A DNA stretch of 45,640 nucleotides from Candidatus Peribacteria bacterium (GCA_943357915.1 CALRGQ010000005.1:1-45640); one strand, 5' to 3'. Positions 27,383 to 37,582 are shown, counted from the stretch's first letter. Numbers and translations are program-made. Notes: a model not told the origin generated them from the letters alone.

Positions 27383-29182
27383 ATGCCTGAAGCTCAAGTC
27401 GATCCGCTCTACAAACTCCGTCACTCACTTGCACACGTTTTGGCGCAGGCGGTGACCAAGTTGTGGCCGGGAACGTTGATCACGATTGGGCCACCTATAG
27501 AAACTGGTTGCTATTACGATTTTCTCTTTCCTCAGCCAATTTCAGATGCTGACTTTGGTGCGATCGAAAAAGAGATGCGCAAGATTATTAACCAAGGCCA
27601 GACGTTTCGCAGAGATGAACTATCGGTGACTGATGCCAAAAAGTTCTGGCGCGAACGGCATCAGAAATTCAAAGTCGAACTGATTGAAGATTTAGAGAAA
27701 AACGAAAAAGTAGAAACAGTCACGCACTACGCCAATATTGGTCCCAAAGGTGACGAGACATTTGTGGACTTGTGCCGAGGCGGACATGTCGAAAGCTTTA
27801 AAGAGATCCCGGCTGACTGTTTTAAAGTCATGAGTTTGGCTGGTGCGTACTGGAGAGGGGATGAGAAGCGTGAGCAGCTGATGCGCGTGTATCTTGCGGC
27901 ATTTCCGAGCAAGCAGGAGCTGGATGCGCATTTGAATATGCTCGAGGAAGCCAAGCGGCGGGATCACCGTAAGGTTGGTAAAGAACTTGATCTGTTTACG
28001 TTTAGCGATCTTGTCGGTTCAGGCTTACCGCTCTGGACGCCACGTGGAACGATTCTCAGGAATCAGTTAGACGCGTTTGTATGGTCATTGCGGGAAGCAA
28101 AAGGTTATATGAAAGTGACTATTCCGCATATCACCAAAAAAGAACTGTACGAGACCAGCGGTCATTGGCAGAAATTTAGTAACGAGCTTTTCAGGATCAC
28201 AACTCGGGAAGGCCACGAGTTTGCGATGAAGCCGATGAACTGTCCGCATCACACACAGATTTATGCATGTCAGAAGCGCAGCTACAGGGACTTGCCGCAA
28301 CGCTACGCCGAAACAACGACATGTTACCGGGATGAGCAGACCGGTGAGCTGCACGGACTTTCTCGCGTGCGTGGATTTACGCAGGATGACGCACACGTTT
28401 TCTGTCGTCAGATTCATGTAAAACAGGAAATCCTGAATATCTGGGAAATCGTCGATACGTTTTATAACGCAGTTGGTTTTGGTGCACTCAAAGTTCGTTT
28501 ATCGCTGAGTGACCCGAAAGCTCCTGAAAAATATTTGGGAACGCCCGAGATGTGGAATCGTGCGGAGGGCGCGCTTCGCGAAATCGCCCTGGAAAGAAAG
28601 GCTGATTTCTTTGAATCTCCCGGTGAAGCTGCGTTTTATGGACCAAAAGTCGACTTTATTACCAAGGACAGTATTGGACGTGAATGGCAGGTGGCGACTA
28701 TCCAGCTGGATATCAATATGCCGGAAAGATTTGATCTTTCGTGCGTCAATGAAGAGGGCAAGGACGAGCGCATCGTCATGATCCACGCTGCCATTATGGG
28801 TTCACTAGAACGCTTCTTGTCGATCTATATCGAGCACACGTTTGGTCTGTTTCCGCTGTGGATGGCACCAACGCAGATTGGGCTCGTGCCAATTGCAGAT
28901 ACGCATGCGGCTTATGCACAAAAGCTTGAGGCTGATCTCAAGGCTCAGGGCTTGAGAACACAGTACTTCTCTCATGACGAATCACTCGGCAAGCGCATTC
29001 GTGATGGCGAAAAACAGAAGATTCCATATTTGCTTGTGATGGGGGATAAAGAGATCGAAGCTGCATCAGTGACTGTTCGTAACGTAAAGACCAAAAAACA
29101 GGTGACGGTTCCGGTTTCAGAATTCATTGAGAAAACGCTGAGTGATGTCGAGACCAGAAAGTTAGAGCTATCGATAGGATAA
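27383..29182 (+). CDS. thrS: Threonyl-tRNA synthetase lacking the N-terminal TGS domain
   Basis: Editing-domain 'RHSLAHVLAQAVTKLWP', 'CRGGHVESFKEI', class II motifs 'KPMNCPHH', 'YRDEQTGELHGLSRVRGFTQDDAHVFC'. Confidence 0.96.
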   Translation: MPEAQVDPLYKLRHSLAHVLAQAVTKLWPGTLITIGPPIETGCYYDFLFPQPISDADFGAIEKEMRKIINQGQTFRRDELSVTDAKKFWRERHQKFKVELIEDLEKNEKVETVTHYANIGPKGDETFVDLCRGGHVESFKEIPADCFKVMSLAGAYWRGDEKREQLMRVYLAAFPSKQELDAHLNMLEEAKRRDHRKVGKELDLFTFSDLVGSGLPLWTPRGTILRNQLDAFVWSLREAKGYMKVTIPHITKKELYETSGHWQKFSNELFRITTREGHEFAMKPMNCPHHTQIYACQKRSYRDLPQRYAETTTCYRDEQTGELHGLSRVRGFTQDDAHVFCRQIHVKQEILNIWEIVDTFYNAVGFGALKVRLSLSDPKAPEKYLGTPEMWNRAEGALREIALERKADFFESPGEAAFYGPKVDFITKDSIGREWQVATIQLDINMPERFDLSCVNEEGKDERIVMIHAAIMGSLERFLSIYIEHTFGLFPLWMAPTQIGLVPIADTHAAYAQKLEADLKAQGLRTQYFSHDESLGKRIRDGEKQKIPYLLVMGDKEIEAASVTVRNVKTKKQVTVPVSEFIEKTLSDVETRKLELSIG

Positions 29183-29227
29183 TTCTCTATCTGGTTTGCC
29201 ATCTCATACTGCATACTACGTTCCGAT

Positions 29228-30151
29228 ATGTTTGAAGCATTTCAGTTTGGCCCGATGATCATTTGGCTTCGGCTTGCCTGTCTTCTGATTGGTACGTGGT
29301 TGGCTGCGGAATTTTTGTTTCGTCTTGCTGCGTCGGCAAATCTGAGTCTGCAAAGCCTCAGGGATGACGCAAAGTGGCACCTGATAGCTTTTATTCTGGG
29401 TGGCAGGATTCTCGCCATTATAGGTCAGTATCAGTCATACATTAAGCACCCACTTCGTGTCTTTGTCGTGTGGGACGGTAGCTTCAGTTTCCTCGGTGCT
29501 GCACTCGGCATTGCACTCGTGCTTTTTTGGTCATCACGTAATCAACGCGTGACGTTTCTGCAGTGGCTAGATGTTCTTCTCCCTGCGACGACTTTTGGTC
29601 TGGCATTTGACTGGTTTGGGATGTTTCTTTCAGCGCAAGCGTATGGAAAGCCGACTAACGTGCCATGGGGTGTGGTCATGGATACGTTCAGTGTGCGCTA
29701 CACCGTCCCTATTCATCCCGTTCAGCTCTACTACGCCTTTTTCTATTTCACTCTGACGTTTGCCTTGCTTCTTATCCGTCGTTATTCCAGACGTGCCGGC
29801 GCCGAGACATTGCTTGGCATTGTCGTGGCGTCGATCACCGTTTTTTTCTTTGAATTTCTGCGAGGAGATTTTAGTATTCCGGTATTTGCAAAGCTCACAG
29901 ATTTTATTTTCTTAGGATGTTTATTTGGCAGCCTCGGCGTTCTTGCTCTCCTAGAACAAAAACTGTCCGATCGTGCCAACGCTTTCTACGGGGGAGTGGT
30001 CGCTGTTCTGACGATTACATACGTTGTCGGTCGTTCATGGCTTGAGCTTCCGCAGTATCAACTTCGGTTTAGCCAAGTACTCTCTATTCTTGCGCTGCTT
30101 GGGACGGTCGTATACGTTGTAGTCCATCGTCGGAAATATCCGCATCTCTAG
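29228..30151 (+). CDS. lgt: Prolipoprotein diacylglyceryl transferase-like
   Basis: Seven-TM pattern, 'GGRILAIIGQY', 'VWDGSFSFLGAALG', 'HPVQLYYAFFYF'. Confidence 0.75.
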   Translation: MFEAFQFGPMIIWLRLACLLIGTWLAAEFLFRLAASANLSLQSLRDDAKWHLIAFILGGRILAIIGQYQSYIKHPLRVFVVWDGSFSFLGAALGIALVLFWSSRNQRVTFLQWLDVLLPATTFGLAFDWFGMFLSAQAYGKPTNVPWGVVMDTFSVRYTVPIHPVQLYYAFFYFTLTFALLLIRRYSRRAGAETLLGIVVASITVFFFEFLRGDFSIPVFAKLTDFIFLGCLFGSLGVLALLEQKLSDRANAFYGGVVAVLTITYVVGRSWLELPQYQLRFSQVLSILALLGTVVYVVVHRRKYPHL

Positions 30152-30169
30152 TTTTTTCCCCGTTCTATC

Positions 30170-30523
30170 GTGAACTTTTTTTCACCCATATTTGAGACTG
30201 TTTCGGTTTTTTTCGCCTCTGATCCTGCCGTACTTACTGTTCAAATCTTGATGTCGGCATGCGCTTTTTTTGTCGTGTTTCTCGTGCTGTTTACCACGCG
30301 GGATATTCTGCTCCGCACCAATTCTTTTCTGCTGCAGGCATGTAGTATTCTACTTGTCGCTGTCCTTCCGATCGTAGGATTTTTTATCTATGTGCTCATC
30401 CGTCCGTCACGCACGCTTGCTGAGCGCGCCATGCATCGGGATATCATTGTACTTCTGTCCAAGCTGAATCCCACGAAGAAGCCTGACCAGCCAAAGCATG
30501 AGAAACATGTTCATAAGAAATAG
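30170..30523 (+). CDS. Small membrane protein (PLDc_N-like)
   Basis: Two TM helices; 'LPIVGFFIYVLIRPSRTLAERAMHRDI'. Confidence 0.5.
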   Translation: MNFFSPIFETVSVFFASDPAVLTVQILMSACAFFVVFLVLFTTRDILLRTNSFLLQACSILLVAVLPIVGFFIYVLIRPSRTLAERAMHRDIIVLLSKLNPTKKPDQPKHEKHVHKK

Positions 30524-30527
30524 AGTT

Positions 30528-30556
30528 TTGACACTCTTCTCTTCGCCGTCTATTCT
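30528..30556 (+). promoter_or_regulatory. Sigma70-type promoter, predicted leaderless start
   Basis: TTGACA-17-TATTCT-6-ATG (30563). Confidence 0.7.
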
Positions 30557-30562
30557 TCGCGT

Positions 30563-30964
30563 ATGATGAAACTTTTTGTCTATCTCTTCTGGCCGAATCC
30601 CTCTGGATGGCATTATACCGATTCTCGAGTACAGATAGTGCTCGGTGTCTGTTTCTTTCTGATTGTCTTCTCATTTGCTATCAGTTATTGGAGGCGCACA
30701 CTCAAAAATCCGATCACGAAAAACCTGACGAAGAGCTGGTCCTCTGCAGCTTTCTGGTTCGGTATTGTCGGTGCTGTATTGATTGCCAGTCGCGTCGAGA
30801 TGATTCAATTTATGGCAATGCGAGCTGTGCTGGTTCTGTGGTTTCTGTGCATCCTTCTATATATCGGATTTCAGTTCATCCAGTTCCGTCGCAGGCATTA
30901 CACGGTGATGCAGCGTACGCAGGTCATTGATGAGCGGGATAAGTATTTGCCGAGGGGACGGTAA
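30563..30964 (+). CDS. Membrane protein, hypothetical
   Basis: 133 aa, TM helices, good promoter. Confidence 0.65.
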   Translation: MMKLFVYLFWPNPSGWHYTDSRVQIVLGVCFFLIVFSFAISYWRRTLKNPITKNLTKSWSSAAFWFGIVGAVLIASRVEMIQFMAMRAVLVLWFLCILLYIGFQFIQFRRRHYTVMQRTQVIDERDKYLPRGR

Positions 30965-31071
30965 GGTTAAGAAAAGGTAGGAGTGGTAGGAAAGGTAGGG
31001 GGTTGCTTTTATTAAAAAATGTATTTTCCTACCTATCTTACCTTTTCTTACCAACCCTACCTCTCCTACAG
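30965..31071. repeat. Purine-rich/pyrimidine-rich intergenic inverted repeat (GGTAGGA / TCCTACC)
   Basis: AAGGTAGGAGTGGTAGGAAAGGTAGGGGG ... TCCTACCTATCTTACCTTTTCTTACCAACCCTACCTCTCCTAC. Confidence 0.7.
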
Positions 31072-31123
31072 CCCTTTTCTTTCTATTGACACAAATATAC
31101 TTCTACAGGAGAATCACCTTCCT

Positions 31124-31936
31124 GTGCCCCTAAAACACTCGACAGAGACGGCGTATCTGCTCTTCCTTGGCCTTGCGATCTGTATCGCAGGTGTTGCGGC
31201 AGCGCTGCTTCCGCCTATTCCGGCTGGTACCACGTACTGGGCAATCCTACTCGCGATCTCTGTTCTGTATCCGCTCGTGCTCTCGCGTACGTTCAAGTCG
31301 AATCGTGCTGATTACGAGTTTCGGGTCTTGCATTGGTTTCCAGCGGGTATTTTCATCCTGTGGTTCGTTCTCCAGCTGCTGAGTCCGCGCATTGATATGA
31401 TCCGTATCTTCGCGCTTGGCTTCTTTTTTCTATGGTCACTGCCACTGGTGGCGCTCGGTATCGCGTTTATCATCATCTTCGCTATCCACGTGCTCCGGCG
31501 TAGTCGTGTCCGTGTTACGAGCCTACTGGTATTTTTGGTACTGTTTACCGCAGGTGCTCTGTATGCAGAAGCCGCGGGCGTGAATCCGCGTTTGCAGGCC
31601 GCACTCTTTCCAAAGAATGCTCCGACGTTTGCATCTGTACGTACTACTTTTGCTAACCTCCGCGCGTCACTTGGTTTCTGGGTAGATTCTTCCGGTGTAC
31701 TCGTCGCTACCAACACGAGCTCGTCTTCCAGCATGAGTGTGTCCTCTAAGGTGAGTTCTTCGATAGCAAGCATATCGTCCAGTCGTCCTCCTGTTGCAGT
31801 GTTGCCACCCGTGATCGGTGACAAAAATCCGGGTCATCTCGCACAGTCTGGGCCAGAGTCCATGGCAGTGCTCGGCGCAACGCTGTTTGCCGCATACTTT
31901 GGGCTTCTGCATGCGCGTGCAAAGCAAAGGGTGTAG
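31124..31936 (+). CDS. Polytopic membrane protein with Ser-rich segment
   Basis: GTG start after AGGAG; four or more TM helices; low-complexity NTSSSSSMSVSSKVSSSIASISSS. Confidence 0.65.
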   Translation: MPLKHSTETAYLLFLGLAICIAGVAAALLPPIPAGTTYWAILLAISVLYPLVLSRTFKSNRADYEFRVLHWFPAGIFILWFVLQLLSPRIDMIRIFALGFFFLWSLPLVALGIAFIIIFAIHVLRRSRVRVTSLLVFLVLFTAGALYAEAAGVNPRLQAALFPKNAPTFASVRTTFANLRASLGFWVDSSGVLVATNTSSSSSMSVSSKVSSSIASISSSRPPVAVLPPVIGDKNPGHLAQSGPESMAVLGATLFAAYFGLLHARAKQRV

Positions 31937-31939
31937 ACT

Positions 31940-32761
31940 GTGCTTCTTATGAACAAGCGTGTCATTCTCATAGCAGCAGTAGCAGTGATAGTTCTTGGTG
32001 GAGTGACTCTTCCTCGTGTCATCAAATACGTAGAGCGTCAGAGGATCATTGCTGAACAGAACAATATCGTGCTGCCGCCGCCCGAACTGCCGGTTTCATC
32101 GTCATCATCAAGTCCAGTCATTGCGTCTTCTGCTTCTGCTTCGTCTGTTGCTTCGGTGCCCACTTCAGTGCCTACACAATCTGTTCGTGCAGCTGTGAAT
32201 TGGGACGTACCGTTTACATCACAAGCGCCACTGGCGAACTGGAATGAATTGCATCAAGAAGCATGTGAAGAAGCGAGTGTGCTCATGGTCATGCGTTATT
32301 TTCAAGGCAAGCCGATCGGTTCTCCTGAACAAGCGAATACTGATATCGAGAAACTTGTTGCCGATAACGAAGCGTTAGGCTTTCCGGTGGATGACACAGC
32401 TGCTGAAATTATTGTGTTACTGAGGGATCAAGATCCATCGCTCACAGCAACGCTGCTAAAAAATCCGACTGAAGATAGTCTGAAAAAAGTTCTGTCCGAG
32501 GGCAAACTAGTGATCGTCCCTGCGGCCGGCCAACAACTGGGAAACCCGTACTTTACTGCTCCTGGACCGCGTTACCACATGCTTATGCTTAGGGGTTATA
32601 CCGATAGTGGTTATGTTATTACCAATGACCCTGGTACCAAGCGTGGCGAAGGATATGTGTACCGTTGGGACGTTCTTCTGAATGCGATTCATGATTGGAA
32701 TGGGGGAGAAGTAGAAAGTGGGGAGAAAGTTGTGGTGGTAGTTAGCGGACGCAATGAATAA
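31940..32761 (+). CDS. C39-like (Peptidase_C39_2) exported cysteine peptidase-like protein
   Basis: N-terminal TM, Ser-rich linker, 'WDVPFTSQAPLANWNELHQEACEEASVLMVMRYF', 'YHMLMLRGYTDSGYVITNDPGTKRGEGYVY'. Confidence 0.85.
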   Translation: MLLMNKRVILIAAVAVIVLGGVTLPRVIKYVERQRIIAEQNNIVLPPPELPVSSSSSSPVIASSASASSVASVPTSVPTQSVRAAVNWDVPFTSQAPLANWNELHQEACEEASVLMVMRYFQGKPIGSPEQANTDIEKLVADNEALGFPVDDTAAEIIVLLRDQDPSLTATLLKNPTEDSLKKVLSEGKLVIVPAAGQQLGNPYFTAPGPRYHMLMLRGYTDSGYVITNDPGTKRGEGYVYRWDVLLNAIHDWNGGEVESGEKVVVVVSGRNE

Positions 32762-32888
32762 TGAAATGTGAAAAGTGAAGAATAAAAGATAAGGATTGTT
32801 GAATGAAAAGTGGAAAATATGCAGGCATTAGCCTAATGTGTTCGTAGATTTATTTTTCACTTTTCATTTTACACTTTTCATTCTTTTC

Positions 32889-34160
32889 ATGCCTTCCATC
32901 TCCTCCCTCCACGCTCGTCAGATTCTTGATTCTCGGGGCAACCCGACACTCGAAGCAGAGTGTGTTCTTTCGGATGGTTCGTTTGGCCGTGCTGCGGTTC
33001 CTTCCGGAGCTTCGACTGGTACGCACGAAGCACTGGAACTACGGGATGGAGATAAAAATATCTACCAGGGGAAGTCAGTCATGAAAGCGGTTTCACATGT
33101 GAACGGTCCGATTGCAAAAGCTCTCAAGGGAATGGACGTGAGTGATCAACAAAAAGTAGACCATGCAATGCTGAAGCTTGATGGTACACCAAATAAGTCA
33201 GTGCTTGGTGCGAACGCTATTCTTGGCGTTTCTATGGCTGTTGCGCGTGCGCGCGCCGTGTCTGAGAAGAAGCCACTCTGGCAGTCTCTTGCTGAGCAGT
33301 TTGGCGTGAAGAATCCGGTCAGTCTTCCGGTTCCCATGATGAACGTCATCAATGGCGGCGCACATGCTGACTCTGGTTTAAGTTTTCAGGAATGCATGAT
33401 CGTTCCTACAGATTTTCCGTCGTTTTCAGAAGCGTTGCGTGCCGGTGCTGAGATTTTTCATACCCTCAAAAAAATCCTCAAAGATCTTGGCCACGTCACG
33501 GCTGTCGGTGATGAAGGTGGCTTCGCGCCGCACGTGAAGTCCTCGGACGAGGCTTTGTCTGTTTTGATGCAAGCCATTGAACAGGCTGGATACAAAGGCA
33601 AGGTGCAATTAGCTTTGGACTGCGCTGCATCTGAATTTTGTAAAGGCGGTATGTACACCGTGGATGGCAAACTGATGAACTCAGGTGAACTTGTAGATTT
33701 CTACGGCTTGCTGCTCGCCAAGTTTCCGATCGTCAGTATTGAGGATAGTCACAGTGAAGATGACTGGACTGGCTTTGCAGCGATGCAGGCAAAATACGGT
33801 TCACGAGTGCAGCTCGTCGGTGATGATCTGTTTGTGACAAATACCGAGCGTGTGAAGAAGGGGATTGCCGAGAAGTCTGCCAATGCTGTGCTTATCAAGC
33901 TAAATCAGATCGGTTCACTCACGGAAACAGTCGAAACAATCCAGATGTGTCAGGCAACGGGCTGGAACTCTATTGCGAGTCACCGCAGCGGCGAAACCGA
34001 AGACAGCTTCATCGCCGATCTTGCCGTTGGTCTTCAGACGGGTCAGATCAAAACTGGTTCACTCTCGCGGACGGATCGTGTGTGTAAGTACAACCAGCTT
34101 TTGCGCATTGAGGAGGAACTGGGTGCGAAGGCGGTGTATACGTCGCCTTTCAAAGACTAA
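32889..34160 (+). CDS. eno: Enolase
   Basis: '[22 protein letters not shown]', 'VGDEGGFAP', '[11 protein letters not shown]', '[18 protein letters not shown]', '[18 protein letters not shown]'. Confidence 0.98.
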   Translation: MPSISSLHARQILDSRGNPTLEAECVLSDGSFGRAAVPSGASTGTHEALELRDGDKNIYQGKSVMKAVSHVNGPIAKALKGMDVSDQQKVDHAMLKLDGTPNKSVLGANAILGVSMAVARARAVSEKKPLWQSLAEQFGVKNPVSLPVPMMNVINGGAHADSGLSFQECMIVPTDFPSFSEALRAGAEIFHTLKKILKDLGHVTAVGDEGGFAPHVKSSDEALSVLMQAIEQAGYKGKVQLALDCAASEFCKGGMYTVDGKLMNSGELVDFYGLLLAKFPIVSIEDSHSEDDWTGFAAMQAKYGSRVQLVGDDLFVTNTERVKKGIAEKSANAVLIKLNQIGSLTETVETIQMCQATGWNSIASHRSGETEDSFIADLAVGLQTGQIKTGSLSRTDRVCKYNQLLRIEEELGAKAVYTSPFKD

Positions 34161-34296
34161 ATCCACATCGTGTGACCTGAAATTTCGTTATCTAATAGCG
34201 ATCTTTCAGTGTATGTGTCACTTCGATGTCATTTGCCCTGTCTCCGATGTGAGAGCGGCAATATTCTGGCGACACTTAATTTTTCTCGCTCAATAT

Positions 34297-34491
34297 ATGG
34301 AAAAGCAAAATACTACCGAAGAAATAGTCACTCCTGGTGCAGCTACACCGATTGATCGTAGTTCACTGATTCGAATAAGGGATTCTTTGCATTCAGCCGT
34401 TTCAAACGCGAATACACCTGCATGGCTTAGGACAACTTTTGTTCCAGCTCTAGAAAAGGTCCGAGCAGATTTGGCAAATCTGACGCAGTAA
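34297..34491 (+). CDS. Small hypothetical protein
   Basis: 64 aa ORF MEKQNTTEEIVTPGAATPIDRSSLIRIRDSLHSAVSNAN... Confidence 0.4.
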   Translation: MEKQNTTEEIVTPGAATPIDRSSLIRIRDSLHSAVSNANTPAWLRTTFVPALEKVRADLANLTQ

Positions 34492-34626
34492 CCAGCGGTC
34501 GTCAACTAATGCTTTCAATCGCAATTCCACGACCCAAACGAGAGCAGCCTTGGTACAGATGATCTGAAGCATTCTCTCAAGAACCTCCATGGGAATGCTG
34601 AAGCCTCAATGCTATTCTGCAAGAGT

Positions 34627-35703
34627 ATGGTTGTTACGCAGAGTCAGCTTGTGGTCGTAAAAATTGGCACGAATGTCATCACGAAAGATGATGGCTTACT
34701 GAATAAGCCAGTGCTTAGGCATATTGTGGAACAGGTGTGCGCATTGAAAAAGGGCGGAACGAATGTCATTCTTGTTTCCTCTGGTGCTATGGCAGCTGGC
34801 CGTTCTCTGCTTACTCCTTCTGTAAAAACTGGAAATGTTGTGAAAAGACAAATGCTTGCAGCAGTCGGGCAGGCATCTCTCATGCATGAATACCTTGATG
34901 CATTCAATGGACATGATTACCTCTGTGCTCAGGTGCTGACGACCAAAGAAGATTTTCGGACGCGTCATCATTATCTCAACATGAAGAATTGCTTTTCGGC
35001 TTTGCTCAAAGACAATGTTGTTCCGATTGTGAATGAGAACGATGTGATTTCTGTCGAGGAACTCATGTTCACGGACAATGACGAGCTTGCTGGCCTTATC
35101 ACGTCTATGGCGAATGCAGATGCTCTCGTCATTTTGACAAGTGTCGATGGTGTGTACGATGGCACTCCAAACGAGGGAGGCGCAGTAATACCCGTGATTG
35201 AACCAGAATCGACAGCATGGAAAAATCACATTCAGTCTGGCACGTCACAATTCGGCAAAGGAGGGATGCTGACAAAATGTTCGATCGCCCAAAAACTCGC
35301 GATAACAGGCATTGCAGTTTACATCGTCAATGGACGCTCTAAGGACATAGTTCTGGATGTGCTCAAAGGAAAGAAGATCGGCACGTATTTTCGCCCCCAT
35401 AAAAAAGCATCGAATGTGAAGAGATGGATTGCACACGCAGAAGGCATGGAACGAGGAAAAGTAGTCGTCAATAAGTGCGCGGTAGACATTCTTAGGTCCC
35501 CAGAAACGGTAAGCCTACTTCCTGTTGGCATCGTGAACGTGGAAGGAGAATTTGAGAAAGGCGACATCGTGCAGATTTGCCAAGAAAACGGCGAAAAACT
35601 TGGTCTTGGCAAAGCGCAGTACAATGCAGAGCGTGTTCGGTCATTGATGGGTGAAAAAGGACAGAAGCCCTTTATTCATTATGATTTTCTCTTTGTCACG
35701 TGA
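34627..35703 (+). CDS. proB: Glutamate 5-kinase with PUA domain
   Basis: 'VVKIGTNVIT', 'VILVSSGAMAAGRSLL', 'NENDVIS', 'FGKGGMLTKCSIAQKLAITGIAVYIVNG', C-terminal PUA. Confidence 0.95.
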   Translation: MVVTQSQLVVVKIGTNVITKDDGLLNKPVLRHIVEQVCALKKGGTNVILVSSGAMAAGRSLLTPSVKTGNVVKRQMLAAVGQASLMHEYLDAFNGHDYLCAQVLTTKEDFRTRHHYLNMKNCFSALLKDNVVPIVNENDVISVEELMFTDNDELAGLITSMANADALVILTSVDGVYDGTPNEGGAVIPVIEPESTAWKNHIQSGTSQFGKGGMLTKCSIAQKLAITGIAVYIVNGRSKDIVLDVLKGKKIGTYFRPHKKASNVKRWIAHAEGMERGKVVVNKCAVDILRSPETVSLLPVGIVNVEGEFEKGDIVQICQENGEKLGLGKAQYNAERVRSLMGEKGQKPFIHYDFLFVT

Positions 35704-36488
35704 AAAACACGATCGCTATCATCGGCGCAGGAAACATGGGAACAGCGCTGTGTAAAGGACTTCTGGAATCCTTGCCTGAACTTTCTGTGGCTATAACGGA
35801 CCGACATGCAGAGAGGTTGAAGCAATTTTCTGCCATTCGTACATCGACTGATCCAAAAGAGATCGTAGAGAACGCAGATCATGTTCTTATTGCCGTAAAG
35901 CCACAGTCTTTCGATGCAATCTGTGAGGAACTGCATGATCTTCTCAGGGGCAAACTCGTCATTTCCATTATGGCCGGAAAGACTCTGAAAACTCTATCGG
36001 AGAAGACGGGCTCTCGCCGAGTCGTGCGCACGATGCCGAATCTTGGTGCTCAGGTAAAAAAAGGCATGACAGCATGGATAGCCTCATCCGACGTTACTGC
36101 AAGCGAGAAAGAGAGCGTACGTATGATATTCCAAGCCGTGGGTAGGGAAATTCAGATGAAGGACGAGAGTGACATTGAACGATTCTCTGTGATCGTCGGA
36201 TGTGGTCCTGCATACTTCTTCCGACTCTGCAGTGTCCTTGCTCAGGAAGCTCAGGAGCTTGGATTTTCGTTTGCAGAATCAAAACGTATGGCCGAAGAAA
36301 CATTGATCGCAAGTGGCAGGCTACTGGAACTTGGTTCGAAAACTTCTGATGAATGGGTACAAGCCGTTGCCTCAAAGGGTGGCGTTACGGAAGCTGCTTT
36401 GCAGTATCTGGCTGAGAGTGACACGGATGTTGTGATGAAACAGGCAATCCAGAAATCCTTACTGCGTTCACGGGAACTGAATAGCTAG
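35700..36488 (+). CDS. proC: Pyrroline-5-carboxylate reductase
   Basis: 'IAIIGAGNMGTALCKGLL', 'RTMPNLGAQVKKGMTAW', 'VQAVASKGGVTEAALQYL'; GTGA overlap with proB. Confidence 0.95.
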   Translation: MKNTIAIIGAGNMGTALCKGLLESLPELSVAITDRHAERLKQFSAIRTSTDPKEIVENADHVLIAVKPQSFDAICEELHDLLRGKLVISIMAGKTLKTLSEKTGSRRVVRTMPNLGAQVKKGMTAWIASSDVTASEKESVRMIFQAVGREIQMKDESDIERFSVIVGCGPAYFFRLCSVLAQEAQELGFSFAESKRMAEETLIASGRLLELGSKTSDEWVQAVASKGGVTEAALQYLAESDTDVVMKQAIQKSLLRSRELNS

Positions 36489-36526
36489 CGCTTGCAGAAT
36501 TGCTCATACATCGTGAGAATAGCGGC

Positions 36527-37582
36527 ATGATCAACGTTGGTATTTTTGGAGCGTCTGGCTACATGGGTGGTGAAGCACTCCGCGTGCTCAATGAACATCC
36601 TGAGGTCAACATTGCGTGGGCTACCAGCCGCAGTGGTAAGCCCGTTGAGGAATTTCATCGCAATCTCTTAGGGTCGGACATCACTTTGGTTCCACCGGAG
36701 AACCTGTCACCCTGTGATGCCGTATTTGTTGCCGCTCCCTCCGGAGTAGCTATGGACGTTACAAAAAAGTTCCTCGAAGAGGGAGCAAAAGTCATAGACC
36801 TGGGGTCGGATTTCCGTCTGCATGACAAGGCAATGTGGGAAAGTGTGTACGAGAAAAAACACACGCATTGGGACCTGGCGCAGGAAGCAGTTTATGGCAT
36901 ACCGGAGCTTCATAGAGATACAATCAAAAAAGCTCGTCTGATTGCGAATCCTGGCTGTTTTTCTTCCTCTGTCATTTTCGGTTTGGCACCTCTGCTGAAA
37001 GAAGGAATTGTAGAGACCGAGCATATTGTCGTTGATGGTATGTCAGGAACCGCTGGAGCAGGAGCAGACCTGGACATCACCATGCATCATCCTGAGATTG
37101 GCAATAACGTCGTTGCTTATAATGTTGTGGATCACCGTCATACATACGAAATGGAACAAGAGCTGGGAGCACTGACGACTGACAAAGTGTCCGTACACTT
37201 CACTCCTTGCTATATACCCATCACTCGAGGCATTTTCTCTGTGTGTCATTGCTTTCCAAAGAAGCCAACGAATCGTCAGAAACTTCTTGAGCTTTACAGG
37301 GAATTTTACGCTGATGAGTTTTTCATAAAAATCTTCGATCTCCCCAAAGACCCTGGTGCTTCTTGGCAGTTCAAGCCGTATCCGTGGGTTTCAGCAACGT
37401 CAGGAACAAATTTCTGTCACATTGGGCTAGATATTGATGAGAAGAGGGGCAGGATTGTTGTTTTCAGCGCGCTTGATAGTATCGGAAAGGGGGGAGCACA
37501 CGCGGGGGTACAGAATATGAATCTACTGTTTGGTTTGGATGAGAAGATGGGGTTAGAAAGATACGGTATGCATCCGTACTGA
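36527..37582 (+). CDS. argC: N-acetyl-gamma-glutamyl-phosphate reductase family (ArgC/LysY-like)
   Basis: 'VGIFGASGYMGGEALRVLNEHPEV', 'VIDLGSDFRL', 'YGIPELHR', 'LIANPGCFSSSVIFGLAPLL', 'HRHTYEMEQEL'. Confidence 0.9.
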   Translation: MINVGIFGASGYMGGEALRVLNEHPEVNIAWATSRSGKPVEEFHRNLLGSDITLVPPENLSPCDAVFVAAPSGVAMDVTKKFLEEGAKVIDLGSDFRLHDKAMWESVYEKKHTHWDLAQEAVYGIPELHRDTIKKARLIANPGCFSSSVIFGLAPLLKEGIVETEHIVVDGMSGTAGAGADLDITMHHPEIGNNVVAYNVVDHRHTYEMEQELGALTTDKVSVHFTPCYIPITRGIFSVCHCFPKKPTNRQKLLELYREFYADEFFIKIFDLPKDPGASWQFKPYPWVSATSGTNFCHIGLDIDEKRGRIVVFSALDSIGKGGAHAGVQNMNLLFGLDEKMGLERYGMHPY

